A DNA stretch of 64,000 bases from Rhizobium oryzicola (lineage in GTDB: Bacteria > Pseudomonadota > Alphaproteobacteria > Rhizobiales > Rhizobiaceae). The notes below the pieces were generated by a model. That model was given only the letters and a program-made list of their open reading frames with translations. It was not told the origin of the DNA and ran no database searches. The stretch lies in contig NZ_JAUKWQ010000007.1 of the NCBI RefSeq assembly GCF_030504645.1, positions 62,001-126,000 on the forward strand, written 5' to 3'. Both the position numbers and the translations under genes were made by a program. Positions 50,079 through 58,803 of the stretch are shown one piece after another. Every line of letters starts with the position of its first letter. Positions within the stretch are counted from its first letter, which is position 1.

Positions 50079-52436
50079 ATGCCAGTGACTATTACAGCGA
50101 TCCTGTTCGCTTTGATCGGGATCGCGCTTGCTATTGGCGGCGGCCAGCTTCTGATGCTGGGCGGCAGCCCCTATTACATTGTGACAGGCATTGCCTTTCT
50201 CGTTACGGCCGTGCTGCTGTTCTTGAGACGGGGCATTGCCGTTCACCTCTATGCCCTCATTGTTGTCTGCTCCCTTGTGTGGGCCCTTTGGGAAGTGGGC
50301 TTCGATTGGTGGCAGCTTGGGCCGCGCGGGGGCCTGATCATCGTTCTCGGTTTCTGGCTGCTGACGCCGTGGATCCGGCGCCCGCTCGGTTTTGCCAGCC
50401 CCACGACGGGATTTCGCTACAAGGCAAGCGCTGGCCCGCTCGCCGCAGCTGTCGGCGTTGCGGTTTTGATTGCAGTCATCTCTATGCTCATCGATAGCCA
50501 TGATATGTCCGGCAAGCTGCCGGAAGATCAGGTGGCGGCAGCACCTGCCATGGGCGGCAATGTTCCGCCCGGTGAATGGCATCAATATGGGCGCACGCCC
50601 TTTGGCCAGCGCTATTCTCCGCTCGACCAGGTGAACGTGAAAAACGTCGCAAACCTGACCGAAGTCTGGCGCTATCAGACGGGCGATGTGAAGCAACCCG
50701 GTGACGTTGGCGAGACGACTTACCAGGTCACGCCTCTCAAGGTTGGCAATACGCTTTACCTCTGCACGCCCCATAACTGGGCCATCGCGCTTGATGCCAC
50801 CACGGGGAAGCAGAAGTGGAAATATGATCCCAATGTCGGGCTGAACCCGGATCGCCAGCACCAGACATGCCGCGGCGTGTCCTACTACGCCGATCCGGCC
50901 GTGCAGGCCAATGCCCAAACCAATGCACAGTGCGCAACTCGCGTTTACCTGCCCACCTCCGATGCCCGGCTGATTGCACTCGACGCGCAGACGGGACAGG
51001 TCTGCACCACGTTTGCGGACAAAGGTGTGCTGCATCTCGAACAGGGCATGCCGTATAATCCCGCCGGCTATTACTACTCCACCTCTCCGCCTGTCATTGC
51101 CGCGGGCAAGATCATCATTGGTGGAGCGGTCAACGACAACTACTCCACCAAGGAACAGTCTGGCGTTATTCGCGCCTTCGACGTTAACACCGGTGCTCTC
51201 GTCTGGAACTGGGATTCCGGCAATCCTATGCGGACGCAGCCACTGCCGCCCGGCCAGACCTACACGGCCAATTCGCCGAACAGCTGGTCGGTGTTGAGTG
51301 CAGATGAGCAGCTCGGTCTGGTCTATGTGCCGCTTGGCAATCAGGTGCCCGATCAGCTCGGCATGAACCGTTCCCCGAGCGTCGAGAAATATTCGTCATC
51401 CATCGTGGCGCTGGATATCAACAGCGGTGCGGATCGCTGGGTGCAGCAGTTCGTGCATCACGATCTGTGGGACATGGACGTACCGGCTCAGCCTGTGCTT
51501 CTGGATATCAAGCGTCCGGATGGCAATGTCGTCCCGGCCCTGGTTGGTCCCACAAAGCAGGGAGACATCTACGTTCTGGATCGTCGCAATGGCCAGCCGA
51601 TTATTCCCATCAAGGAAGAACCGGCACCGAGCGGTACGATCCCTGAGGATTTCTCCTCCCCCACACAGCCCACATCCGACCTCAGCTTCAAGCCGCAGCC
51701 GCTGCAGGAACGCAACATGTGGGGCATCACCATGTTCGACCAGATGGTATGCCGCATCAAGTTCCACAGCCTGCGCTATGAAGGCCGCTACACGCCGCCG
51801 TCCCTGCAGGGCTCTATCATCTATCCCGGCAATTTCGGCACCTTCAACTGGGGTAGCGTTGCGGTCGATCCGGAGCGTCAGGTGATGTTCGGCATGCCGA
51901 CCTATCTGGCCTTTACCTCGCAGCTCGTGCCGCGTGCGGAGGTGCCGCCGAAGGGGCAGGATGAGAAGGGGTCGGAGCAGGGCCTGAACCGCAATGATGG
52001 GGCGCCGTATGCTGTCCGCATGGGACCCTTCCTTGGCCCGCTTCAAGTGCCGTGCCAGGCGCCGCCATGGGGCTATGTCACCGGCGTCGATCTGCGCACG
52101 GGCAAGACGGCCTACAAGCACAAAAACGGCACGGTCTATGACATGACGCCGCTGCCGCTGCCCTTCAAGATTGGCGTTCCCGGTATCGGAGGACCGATGA
52201 TCACCAAGGGTGGTGTCGCATTCCTCGGCGCGGCAGTGGATAACTATCTGCGCGCCTACAATCTGACGACCGGGGAGCAGCTTTGGGAAGCGCGTCTGCC
52301 GGCCGGTGGTCAGGCAACGCCGATGACCTATGCGGTGGATGATGGACGCCAGTTCGTGGTGATGGTGGCGGGCGGCCACGGCTCCGTGGGCACCAAGCCC
52401 GGCGATTACGTGATCGCCTACGCTCTGCCTAAGTGA
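50079..52436 (+). CDS. gcd: Membrane-bound PQQ-dependent glucose dehydrogenase
   Basis: 785 residues from the ATG before PVTITAILFA; an upstream in-frame ATG at 50040 would add 13. Five N-terminal membrane helices (~1-135) are followed by the eight-bladed quinoprotein propeller in the periplasm (GEWHQYGRTPFGQRYSPL, HHDLWDMDVPAQP, and the GPMITKGGVAFLGA end). It oxidises glucose to gluconolactone and passes electrons to ubiquinone. No pqq genes are in the window, so PQQ must be made elsewhere or taken up. Confidence 0.94.
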   Translation: MPVTITAILFALIGIALAIGGGQLLMLGGSPYYIVTGIAFLVTAVLLFLRRGIAVHLYALIVVCSLVWALWEVGFDWWQLGPRGGLIIVLGFWLLTPWIRRPLGFASPTTGFRYKASAGPLAAAVGVAVLIAVISMLIDSHDMSGKLPEDQVAAAPAMGGNVPPGEWHQYGRTPFGQRYSPLDQVNVKNVANLTEVWRYQTGDVKQPGDVGETTYQVTPLKVGNTLYLCTPHNWAIALDATTGKQKWKYDPNVGLNPDRQHQTCRGVSYYADPAVQANAQTNAQCATRVYLPTSDARLIALDAQTGQVCTTFADKGVLHLEQGMPYNPAGYYYSTSPPVIAAGKIIIGGAVNDNYSTKEQSGVIRAFDVNTGALVWNWDSGNPMRTQPLPPGQTYTANSPNSWSVLSADEQLGLVYVPLGNQVPDQLGMNRSPSVEKYSSSIVALDINSGADRWVQQFVHHDLWDMDVPAQPVLLDIKRPDGNVVPALVGPTKQGDIYVLDRRNGQPIIPIKEEPAPSGTIPEDFSSPTQPTSDLSFKPQPLQERNMWGITMFDQMVCRIKFHSLRYEGRYTPPSLQGSIIYPGNFGTFNWGSVAVDPERQVMFGMPTYLAFTSQLVPRAEVPPKGQDEKGSEQGLNRNDGAPYAVRMGPFLGPLQVPCQAPPWGYVTGVDLRTGKTAYKHKNGTVYDMTPLPLPFKIGVPGIGGPMITKGGVAFLGAAVDNYLRAYNLTTGEQLWEARLPAGGQATPMTYAVDDGRQFVVMVAGGHGSVGTKPGDYVIAYALPK

Positions 52437-52458
52437 GGTTCATCACCTTGCAAAAGAA

Positions 52459-52495
52459 TGGCCCGGTCGCTTTCCAAGGGACCGGGCCATTTTTG
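52459..52495. terminator. Terminator after gcd (possibly bidirectional)
   Basis: TGGCCCGGT / ACCGGGCCA, perfect 9-bp stem, 13-nt loop, followed by TTTTTG and preceded by AAAAGAA, between converging gcd and BON-domain genes. Confidence 0.8.
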
Positions 52496-52508
52496 TAAGT
52501 CACGACTT

Positions 52509-52784
52509 TCAGAAATTTTGCTGGGCGCGGATGTGGTTATGCACCTGTTCAACCCCGTAGACGGATCGTGCCACCTCTTCGGCGCGGGTGACTTCGCCGG
52601 GGCGCAGAACAGTCCCTTGAAGCGTGACGGTGGCGCCGGCCACGGTGACGCTCACATCTGTCGCGTCGATGCCACCTGCAACACCCAAGGCTTCCGCCAC
52701 CAGTGTTTCAAGAGCTGCCTGGGGTGGATTTTCCAGCTCCACCGTAGGTTCCTGTTCATGGAAAGTCTGCTGCTTGAAAACCAT
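52509..52784 (-). CDS. BON-domain protein, 91 aa
   Basis: Starts MVFKQQTFHEQEPTVELENP with GGAGG 5 nt upstream. One BON domain (~25-88: VTVAGATVTLQGTV, then AEEVARSVYGVEQVHNHI). BON domains bind phospholipids, as in OsmY; no signal peptide is present, so this one is probably cytoplasmic. Stress-associated in relatives. Confidence 0.85.
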   Translation of the reverse strand: MVFKQQTFHEQEPTVELENPPQAALETLVAEALGVAGGIDATDVSVTVAGATVTLQGTVLRPGEVTRAEEVARSVYGVEQVHNHIRAQQNF

Positions 52785-52825
52785 GTCTTCCTCCATCTCC
52801 TGAGCCGAAACGGCATCATGTGGAG

Positions 52826-52851
52826 AACGTAGAGGAGGGCGGTTTTGTTCA
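52826..52851 (-). promoter_or_regulatory. Near match to an EcfG-like promoter, BON gene
   Basis: Minus strand TGAAC (one mismatch in the -35), 17 nt, CGTT, 42 bp before the BON ATG. Position fits the other sites; sequence is weaker. Confidence 0.35.
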
Positions 52852-54411
52852 GATGCGGCGTATCGAGGTCGCGATCGCATCTTCCAGCTGTTGCTGGCTG
52901 AAGGGTTTCGGCAAGCGCGGAAGACGATTGTCGCCTCCGACCGGTAGTTCCGCATAGCCGGTAGCCAGCAGGACAGGAAGCCCTGGCCTTGCGGCGGCAA
53001 TGCGCCCGGCCAGCTCCGATCCCGTCATCTTCGGCATGGAGTGATCGGTAATCACGAGATCGATGGCGCGGTTGCTGCGAATGACAGCCAATGCCTCGTC
53101 ACCATTATAGGCTTCGATGACGGTGTGGCCGAGATCTTCCAGCATCAGCGAGGTGTTCATCAGCACCAGCGCATCGTCATCGACGGCGAGAATGGTCAGC
53201 GAGCGGCTGCTGCGTGCGGGTTGGCGTTCTGAAACGGCGGCACCCGCGATCGCTGCCTCCGGTGCCGCAGAAGGTTCGACGGCGGGCAGGCGAAGGGTCA
53301 CGGTTGTGCCCTTGCCCGGTTCGCTCTGCAGGAATAGCTCTCCACCCGATTGCTCCGTTAGGCCTTGGACCATGGACAGCCCGAGCCCCGTGCCCTTGCC
53401 AATACCTTTCGTGGTGAAGAAGGGGGTTGTGGCGCGGACCATCGTAGCCTCGTCCATACCTTCACCGGTATCCTTGACGAAAATATCCACATAAGGCCCT
53501 GCGCGCAGGCGCCCCTGCGGTTCATTCAAGTGTTGCCGGCGGGCTCCGATGATGATCCGGCCTCCGTCAGGCATGGCGTCGCGGGCGTTAACGACAAGGT
53601 TCAGCAACGCTGTTTCCAGATGATTGGAATCGGTCATGGCCTGTGGCAAGTCGCTGTCCAATTGGGTCTCGATCGTCGTTTTGGCTGTCAGCGAACGCTG
53701 CACGAGGTCGAGCATGCCCTGAACGAGTTCCGTCAGATCGATCGGCTTGACATCCAGATCCTGTCGTCGGGAAAAGGCAAGCAGTCGCTGGGTGAGGGCC
53801 GCCCCTCGTTCAGCCCCGCGCAATGCGTTCGTGATCAGCGGTGTGATCTGTGGGTCCTGGGGCAGGCGCTTCTTGAGAATCTCCAGGCTTCCCATGATCG
53901 CCATCAGCAGATTGTTGAAATCATGGGCTATGCCGCCGGTGAGCTGGCCGATTGCTTCCATCTTCTGCGCTTGGAAAAGCTCCTCGCGCGCGCGTGCCAG
54001 TTCCAACTGCGTCTCCCGCTTTTCCGTGATGTCGCGCGTGACTTTTGCGAAGCCGATCAGTTCGCCGCTCTGGCCACGAATGGCATCAATGACCACATTG
54101 GCCCAGAAGCGTGTGCCATCCTTGCGGACGCGCCAGCCTTCCTTTTCGAAGCGCCCCTCGCGCTCTGCAATCCCCATGCCGCGCTCAGGATCACCCGCGG
54201 CTCGATCCTCTTCCGTGTAGAAGATGGAAAAGTGCTTGCCGAGAATTTCAGAGGTTTCGTAGCCCTTGAAACGGGCGGCCCCCGGGTTCCAGGTGGCCAC
54301 GAAGCCGCGCGGATCAATCATGTAGATGGCATAATCGGTAATTGAGTCGATCAGTAGCTGGTGACGGGAAATCGCCTCCAGCTCGGCCCTTGGGCCATCC
54401 GTCATCTTCAT
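52849..54411 (-). CDS. Hybrid histidine kinase (PAS-HisKA-HATPase-REC)
   Basis: 520 residues, no membrane segment. One PAS/PAC sensor (~15-130), H-box AHDFNN with His163, ATPase N/G boxes (~270-375: LNLVVNARDAM, KDTGEGM, GTGLGLSM), and a receiver with Asp456 in LVITDHSMP. It is similar in layout to the hybrid FixL at 4.5 kb, but the PAS lacks the FixL NHDRY..GLGRVV haem motif, so the signal is unknown. Exact EcfG-like promoter 41 bp upstream. Confidence 0.9.
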   Translation of the reverse strand: MKMTDGPRAELEAISRHQLLIDSITDYAIYMIDPRGFVATWNPGAARFKGYETSEILGKHFSIFYTEEDRAAGDPERGMGIAEREGRFEKEGWRVRKDGTRFWANVVIDAIRGQSGELIGFAKVTRDITEKRETQLELARAREELFQAQKMEAIGQLTGGIAHDFNNLLMAIMGSLEILKKRLPQDPQITPLITNALRGAERGAALTQRLLAFSRRQDLDVKPIDLTELVQGMLDLVQRSLTAKTTIETQLDSDLPQAMTDSNHLETALLNLVVNARDAMPDGGRIIIGARRQHLNEPQGRLRAGPYVDIFVKDTGEGMDEATMVRATTPFFTTKGIGKGTGLGLSMVQGLTEQSGGELFLQSEPGKGTTVTLRLPAVEPSAAPEAAIAGAAVSERQPARSSRSLTILAVDDDALVLMNTSLMLEDLGHTVIEAYNGDEALAVIRSNRAIDLVITDHSMPKMTGSELAGRIAAARPGLPVLLATGYAELPVGGDNRLPRLPKPFSQQQLEDAIATSIRRI

Positions 54412-54451
54412 TCCACCCTCGTCACAAACGGCACAGCTGTGCGAGGGATAA

Positions 54452-54476
54452 AACGATAACCGCAGGGAAAGGTTCC
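54452..54476 (-). promoter_or_regulatory. EcfG-like promoter of the hybrid kinase
   Basis: Minus strand GGAAC, 16 nt, CGTT, exact match, 41 bp before the ATG. It is the last such site in the window. Confidence 0.7.
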
Positions 54477-54515
54477 TGCGTTCACTAAAAAATTCCCAAA
54501 ACCCACTACGAAGCC

Positions 54516-54559
54516 AGAGAGGATTGGATCATGTTGCGGGTGAAAAAATCATCCTCTCT
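54516..54559. repeat. Inverted repeat in the kinase/sulfate-transporter intergenic region
   Basis: AGAGAGGAT / ATCCTCTCT, perfect 9-bp arms with a 26-nt loop, in the 330-bp region 54412-54741, which otherwise holds only the kinase promoter and no gene I can support. Confidence 0.35.
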
Positions 54560-54741
54560 TCAGAAGTGGCGCCCTGCCGTCCTGGAGGGAGGAAAGCCAC
54601 CTTGGAATATGCTCCCGCAATGAGCCAATAACTGAGGCAGAATTTCTCTAAGATCAAGGAGATGCGGGCCTTTGATGCCTCGTTGATGCCAGTCGCGTTC
54701 TCTATTGTGCGGCACACTTTTGATTGCACCGGGGGATTTCC

Positions 54742-55728
54742 ATGAAGCGCCTTCTCATTCTCGGCACGGCCCTGGCCGCGCTGGTTGCCGCGCCCGTTCT
54801 TGCCGACCAGCCAAACAAGCTGCTGAACGCTTCCTACGACGTGGCACGCGAACTGTTTGCGGCAGAGAACGAAGCCTTCATCAAGCTGCATCCGGGCGTC
54901 ACCATCGACCAGTCGCATGCCGGTACATCCAAGCAGGCGCGCGCCATCGTGGAGGGTCTGGAAGCCGATGTGGTGACCTTCAACCAGGTGACGGATATCG
55001 ACTTCCTGGTGAAGCAGAACTTCGTGTCGAAGGACTGGCAGAAGAATTTTCCGAACAGCGCTTCGCCCTTCTACTCCTTCCCGTCCTTCCTGGTCCGGGC
55101 CGGCAATCCGAAGAACATCAAGGACTGGAACGATCTCGTTCGTGACGATGTGAAGGTGGTCTTCCCCAATCCGAAGACGTCGGGCAATTCCCGCTACACC
55201 TATCTGGCCGCCACCGCTTACGCCCGCGAGGTGTTCAAGGGCGACGAGGAAAAGGTGCAGGCCTTCGTGAAGAAGATCTTCGATAACGTGCCGGTTTTCG
55301 ATACGGGAGGCCGTGCTGCCACGACCACCTTCGTGGAGCGCGAGACCGGTGACGTGCTGATCACCTTCGAGGCGGAGACGCGAGGCATCGTCAAGCAATA
55401 CGGTGCCGACAAGGTGCAGAGCGTCATTCCGTCCGTCTCGCTGCTTTCGGAATTCCCGGTGGCCGTGGTGGACAAGGTGACGAAGAAGCACGGCACCGAG
55501 CAGCTCGCGAAGTCCTATCTGGATTTTCTCTATAGCGAGGAAGGCCAGCGGATTGCGGCACAGTTCGGCCACCGCGTGAACAACGAGAAGATTGCAGCGG
55601 AGTTCAAGGGCGAGTTCCCCGCCATCCGTCTCGTCAAGGTAGACGATGTGTTTGGTGGTTGGGACAAGATCCAGAAGGAGCATTTCGCCTCCGGCGGCAC
55701 GCTCGACAAGCTCTACGGCAACCGGTAA
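54742..55728 (+). CDS. Sulfate/thiosulfate ABC transporter substrate-binding protein
   Basis: 328 residues, ATG with GGGGGAT upstream. Signal peptide cleaved after APVLA; mature ADQPNKLLNASYDVARELF is the standard sulfate-binding (Sbp/CysP) start, with SHAGTSKQARAI and NPKTSGNSRYTYLAA binding loops. Periplasmic. First gene of sbp-cysT-cysW-cysA. Confidence 0.94.
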   Translation: MKRLLILGTALAALVAAPVLADQPNKLLNASYDVARELFAAENEAFIKLHPGVTIDQSHAGTSKQARAIVEGLEADVVTFNQVTDIDFLVKQNFVSKDWQKNFPNSASPFYSFPSFLVRAGNPKNIKDWNDLVRDDVKVVFPNPKTSGNSRYTYLAATAYAREVFKGDEEKVQAFVKKIFDNVPVFDTGGRAATTTFVERETGDVLITFEAETRGIVKQYGADKVQSVIPSVSLLSEFPVAVVDKVTKKHGTEQLAKSYLDFLYSEEGQRIAAQFGHRVNNEKIAAEFKGEFPAIRLVKVDDVFGGWDKIQKEHFASGGTLDKLYGNR

Positions 55729-55750
55729 TTCCGATCTGACGAGCTCTGAG

Positions 55751-55775
55751 ACCCGGTGGTTTATGACCGCCGGGT
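55751..55775 (+). terminator. Intra-operon hairpin after the sulfate-binding gene
   Basis: ACCCGGTGGT-TTATG-ACCGCCGGGT, a 10-bp stem with one G-U pair, followed by TTTATC, in the 72-bp gap before cysT. Probably tunes binding-protein to permease ratio. Confidence 0.55.
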
Positions 55776-55800
55776 TTATCCATGAAAACAGGAAGGCATT

Positions 55801-56622
55801 GTGAGACGCAATATCCTGCCCGGACTGCGCCTGTCGCTTGGAATTACCCTGTTCTATGTCGGCCTGATCGTGGTGTTGCCTCTGGCGGCGCTGGTGGTGA
55901 AGGCGGCAAGCCTGGGTCCAGCGGAGTATTGGCTGATCGTCTCGTCGTCGCGGGCGCTGGCGAGCTACCGGGTGACCGCGCTCTCGGCGCTTGTCGCAAC
56001 CGTCTTCAACCTGTTCTTCGGCCTTGCACTGGCATGGGTGCTGACGCGCTATCGTTTCCCCGGCCGCCGGATCGTCGACGCCATGGTGGACCTGCCGTTC
56101 GCACTGCCGACGGCGGTGGCTGGCATTTCCCTCACCGCTCTGTTTTCCAGCAATGGCTGGTTCGGCTCTCTTCTGTCCGAGGCTGGCATCAAAGTGGCCT
56201 ATACGCCCATCGGCATCATGATCGCCATGTGCTTCACCAGCCTTCCCTTCATCGTGCGCACCGTGCAACCCGTGCTGGAGGATCTCGATCCGGCGCTGGA
56301 AGAGGCGGCGCAATCGCTCGGTGGCTCCGACTGGACGATCTTTCGCAAGGTCATTCTGCCCTTGCTGACGCCGGCGCTGTTGGCGGGCCTGTCGCTGTCC
56401 TTTGCCCGGTCGCTCGGAGAATTCGGGGCGATCATCTTCATTGCCGGCAACCAGCCGATGTCGACCGAGATCACGGCGCTTTTGATCTTCATCCGGCTGG
56501 AGGAATATGATTATCAGGCTGCAGCCGCGATTGCCTCGGTGCTGCTGCTGACGGCGTTTGCGATGCTTGCCGTAACCAACTGGCTGCAGGCACGCGCACT
56601 GCGCTACACGCTGAAGGGTTGA
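55801..56622 (+). CDS. cysT: Sulfate ABC transporter permease
   Basis: 273 residues, GTG start with GGAAGG upstream, six or so membrane helices. CysT landmarks: VDLPFALPTAVAGI and the EAA loop EEAAQSLGGSDWTIFRKV (key part EEAAQSLG). Inner-membrane channel half; the stop overlaps the region just before cysW. Confidence 0.95.
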   Translation: MRRNILPGLRLSLGITLFYVGLIVVLPLAALVVKAASLGPAEYWLIVSSSRALASYRVTALSALVATVFNLFFGLALAWVLTRYRFPGRRIVDAMVDLPFALPTAVAGISLTALFSSNGWFGSLLSEAGIKVAYTPIGIMIAMCFTSLPFIVRTVQPVLEDLDPALEEAAQSLGGSDWTIFRKVILPLLTPALLAGLSLSFARSLGEFGAIIFIAGNQPMSTEITALLIFIRLEEYDYQAAAAIASVLLLTAFAMLAVTNWLQARALRYTLKG

Positions 56623-56624
56623 GC

Positions 56625-57503
56625 ATGGCACACACAGCCTCCCGCAAACCACCCCGCGTCGGCGATAGTCCGATCTTTCGTCGCAGCCTGATCGGCGTTG
56701 TGCTGATCCTCGGTGCCCTTCTCATTGTGGCGCCTTTGCTGGTCATCGGTCATGAGGCCTTCAAGCAGGGCTGGAAGGTCTATATCGATACGCTGAGCCA
56801 TCCAGATACCCGCCACGCCATCATGCTGACTGTCATCACCGCGCTGATCGCCGTGCCGGTTAATACGGCCTTCGGCGTCGCTGCGGCCTGGGCCATCACC
56901 AAGTTCGATTTCCGGGGCAAGCGCCTGCTGCTTGTCGTGATCGAGATCCCGTTTTCCGTCTCGCCGATTGTTGCCGGTGTCGCCTATCTCTTCGTCTATG
57001 GCCTGCAGGGCCTGTTCGGCCCGTGGCTGGACGATCATGATATCAAGATCCTGTTTGCGCTGCCGGGCATCATCCTGGCCTCGATGTTCGTGACCGCTCC
57101 CTTCGTGGCGCGGGAACTGATCCCGTTGATGCAGGCGCAGGGGCGCGATCTGGAAGAGGCTGCGACGTCTCTCGGTGCTTCGGGCTGGCGCACCTTTTTC
57201 TCGGTCACCATTCCGAACGTGAAATGGGCGCTGCTCTATGGCGTGGTGCTCTGCAATGCGCGTGTGATGGGCGAGTTCGGCGCGGTGTCTGTTGTGTCCG
57301 GCAATATCCGCGGCCAGACCAATACGCTGCCGCTGCACATCGAACTGCTCTACCATGATTATCAGGCGGCGGGCGCCTTTGCCTCCGCCTCCATTCTGGC
57401 GCTGCTCGCCGTCTTCACCATCATTGCCAAGGTGGCGCTGGAGCGCCGCGGTGCCGGACGCCGCAAGACGCTCTCTGATGCTGCCGCCCCGACAGGACCG
57501 TGA
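56625..57503 (+). CDS. cysW: Sulfate ABC transporter permease
   Basis: 292 residues from the ATG 2 nt after the cysT stop. CysW landmarks: [26 protein letters not shown] and [16 protein letters not shown], then [17 protein letters not shown]. Second membrane subunit; overlaps cysA start by 4 nt. Confidence 0.95.
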   Translation: MAHTASRKPPRVGDSPIFRRSLIGVVLILGALLIVAPLLVIGHEAFKQGWKVYIDTLSHPDTRHAIMLTVITALIAVPVNTAFGVAAAWAITKFDFRGKRLLLVVIEIPFSVSPIVAGVAYLFVYGLQGLFGPWLDDHDIKILFALPGIILASMFVTAPFVARELIPLMQAQGRDLEEAATSLGASGWRTFFSVTIPNVKWALLYGVVLCNARVMGEFGAVSVVSGNIRGQTNTLPLHIELLYHDYQAAGAFASASILALLAVFTIIAKVALERRGAGRRKTLSDAAAPTGP

Positions 57504-58528
57504 ACCCGATGAAAATCCGTCTCGACAACGTCATCAAGACCTTCGACACCTTCCGTGCTGTGCATGGGGTTTCGCTGGAGGTGGAAAGCGGCGAACTGAT
57601 CGCACTGCTCGGGCCGTCCGGCTCAGGCAAGACAACCATCCTGCGCATGGTGGCGGGGCTGGAATATGCCGATGGCGGCCATATCTATTTCGGCGACCAG
57701 GATGCAACGGATATTCCGGTCCGCGATCGTGGCGTTGGCTTCGTGTTCCAGCACTACGCGCTGTTTCCGCATATGACGGTCGCTGAGAACATCGGCTTCG
57801 GCATGAGTGTTTCCAAGGTGAAGCGCGAGAAGGCGGCCATTGCCGAGCGCGTCAACCAGTTGCTGAAGCTGGTGAGGCTGGAAGGACTGGGCGATCGATT
57901 CCCGGCGCAGATTTCTGGCGGGCAGCGGCAGCGCGTGGCGCTCGCGCGTGCCCTTGCCGTCGATCCCAAGGTGCTTTTGCTGGATGAGCCTTTCGGGGCC
58001 CTGGATGCGAATGTGCGCCATGATCTGCGCCGCTGGCTCAGGGAGATCCATCAGGAACTCGGTATCACCACCATCTTCGTGACCCACGACCAGGAGGAGG
58101 CGCTGGACCTTGCGGATCGCGTCGTCATCCTGAAGGAGGGTCAAATCGTCCAGCAGGGCACACCTCAGGAGGTTTGTCGCGAACCGAAGGATGCTTTTGT
58201 GCTGAAATTCCTGGGCGATGCGAACCGGCTGGCCGGTGAAGTCAGCGGCGGCATTGCGCGTGCCGGTGGCGCTGAGATTGCCGCCGGTGGCGCGTCCGAT
58301 GGACCGGCCGAGATCTATGCCCGCCCGCGTGATCTGGATTGGTCGGCCGAAGGGCCGGGCGTTTCCGCAACCGTTTCCCGCGTTCTGGACCGGCCCGGCG
58401 AGCGCCGGGTGATCGCGACGGCCGTGACCGGCGAGCCGCTGGAATTGGATGTCGATCCCGAACGGGAGATCGCAGCGGGCGACACGGGCTTCGTGACCTT
58501 TCGGCGCGCCAAGGTGTTTGCGCTATGA
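57500..58528 (+). CDS. cysA: Sulfate/thiosulfate ABC transporter ATP-binding protein
   Basis: 342 residues from GTG in a 4-nt overlap with cysW; ATG at 57509 is the alternative. Walker [11 protein letters not shown]-loop QHYALF, signature ISGGQRQR, Walker [11 protein letters not shown] and H-loop VTHDQ are intact; a C-terminal regulatory beta domain (TOBE-like, ~240-340) follows. It powers sulfate import. Confidence 0.95.
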   Translation: MNPMKIRLDNVIKTFDTFRAVHGVSLEVESGELIALLGPSGSGKTTILRMVAGLEYADGGHIYFGDQDATDIPVRDRGVGFVFQHYALFPHMTVAENIGFGMSVSKVKREKAAIAERVNQLLKLVRLEGLGDRFPAQISGGQRQRVALARALAVDPKVLLLDEPFGALDANVRHDLRRWLREIHQELGITTIFVTHDQEEALDLADRVVILKEGQIVQQGTPQEVCREPKDAFVLKFLGDANRLAGEVSGGIARAGGAEIAAGGASDGPAEIYARPRDLDWSAEGPGVSATVSRVLDRPGERRVIATAVTGEPLELDVDPEREIAAGDTGFVTFRRAKVFAL

Positions 58529-58543
58529 TAGTGTGCGCTAAGT

Positions 58544-58730
58544 CCCCCTCTGGCTGCCGCCATCTCCCCCATAAGGGGGGAGACACTTTGCGGCAACCGC
58601 CCTGGCCTCGATCAGCCTCGGCGGGTCGGCTGGGTTAAAGCCCTCCCCCTTGTGGGGAGGGTTGGGAGGGGACTGCCTTTAAATGCAATACACTTGCCCT
58701 TGCCGGGTGAGATGGCGGCAGCCAGAGGGG
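58544..58730. repeat. MITE-like palindromic intergenic element with 20-bp terminal inverted repeats
   Basis: Arms at 58545-58564 and 58711-58730 are perfect reverse complements (CCCCTCTGGCTGCCGCCATC). Inside are two further hairpins, TCTCCCCC-ATAA-GGGGGGAGA and CCCTCCCC-CTTGT-GGGGAGGG. No coding frame. Similar GC-rich palindromic elements recur between genes in Rhizobiales genomes. It separates cysA from the aldehyde dehydrogenase. Confidence 0.8.
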
Positions 58731-58750
58731 TGTTAGATCTCCATCAAACC

Positions 58751-58777
58751 AAAAAAGGCGCCGGTTGCCCGACGCCT
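58751..58777 (-). terminator. Terminator of the aldehyde dehydrogenase gene
   Basis: Minus strand AGGCGTCGG-GCAA-CCGGCGCCT, 9-bp stem with one G-U pair, then TTTTT. Confidence 0.8.
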
Positions 58778-58803
58778 CTCACTATCAAATTTATGCGAAA
58801 CGC

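Noticed and set aside
51396-52379. A 327-codon minus-strand frame inside gcd
   Set aside because: Antisense shadow of the propeller domain of glucose dehydrogenase.
54529-56652. A 707-codon open frame on the minus strand opposite the sulfate-binding and cysT genes
   Set aside because: Antisense shadow; its product is rich in Arg, His and Gln with no domain, while the plus strand encodes canonical transporter genes.
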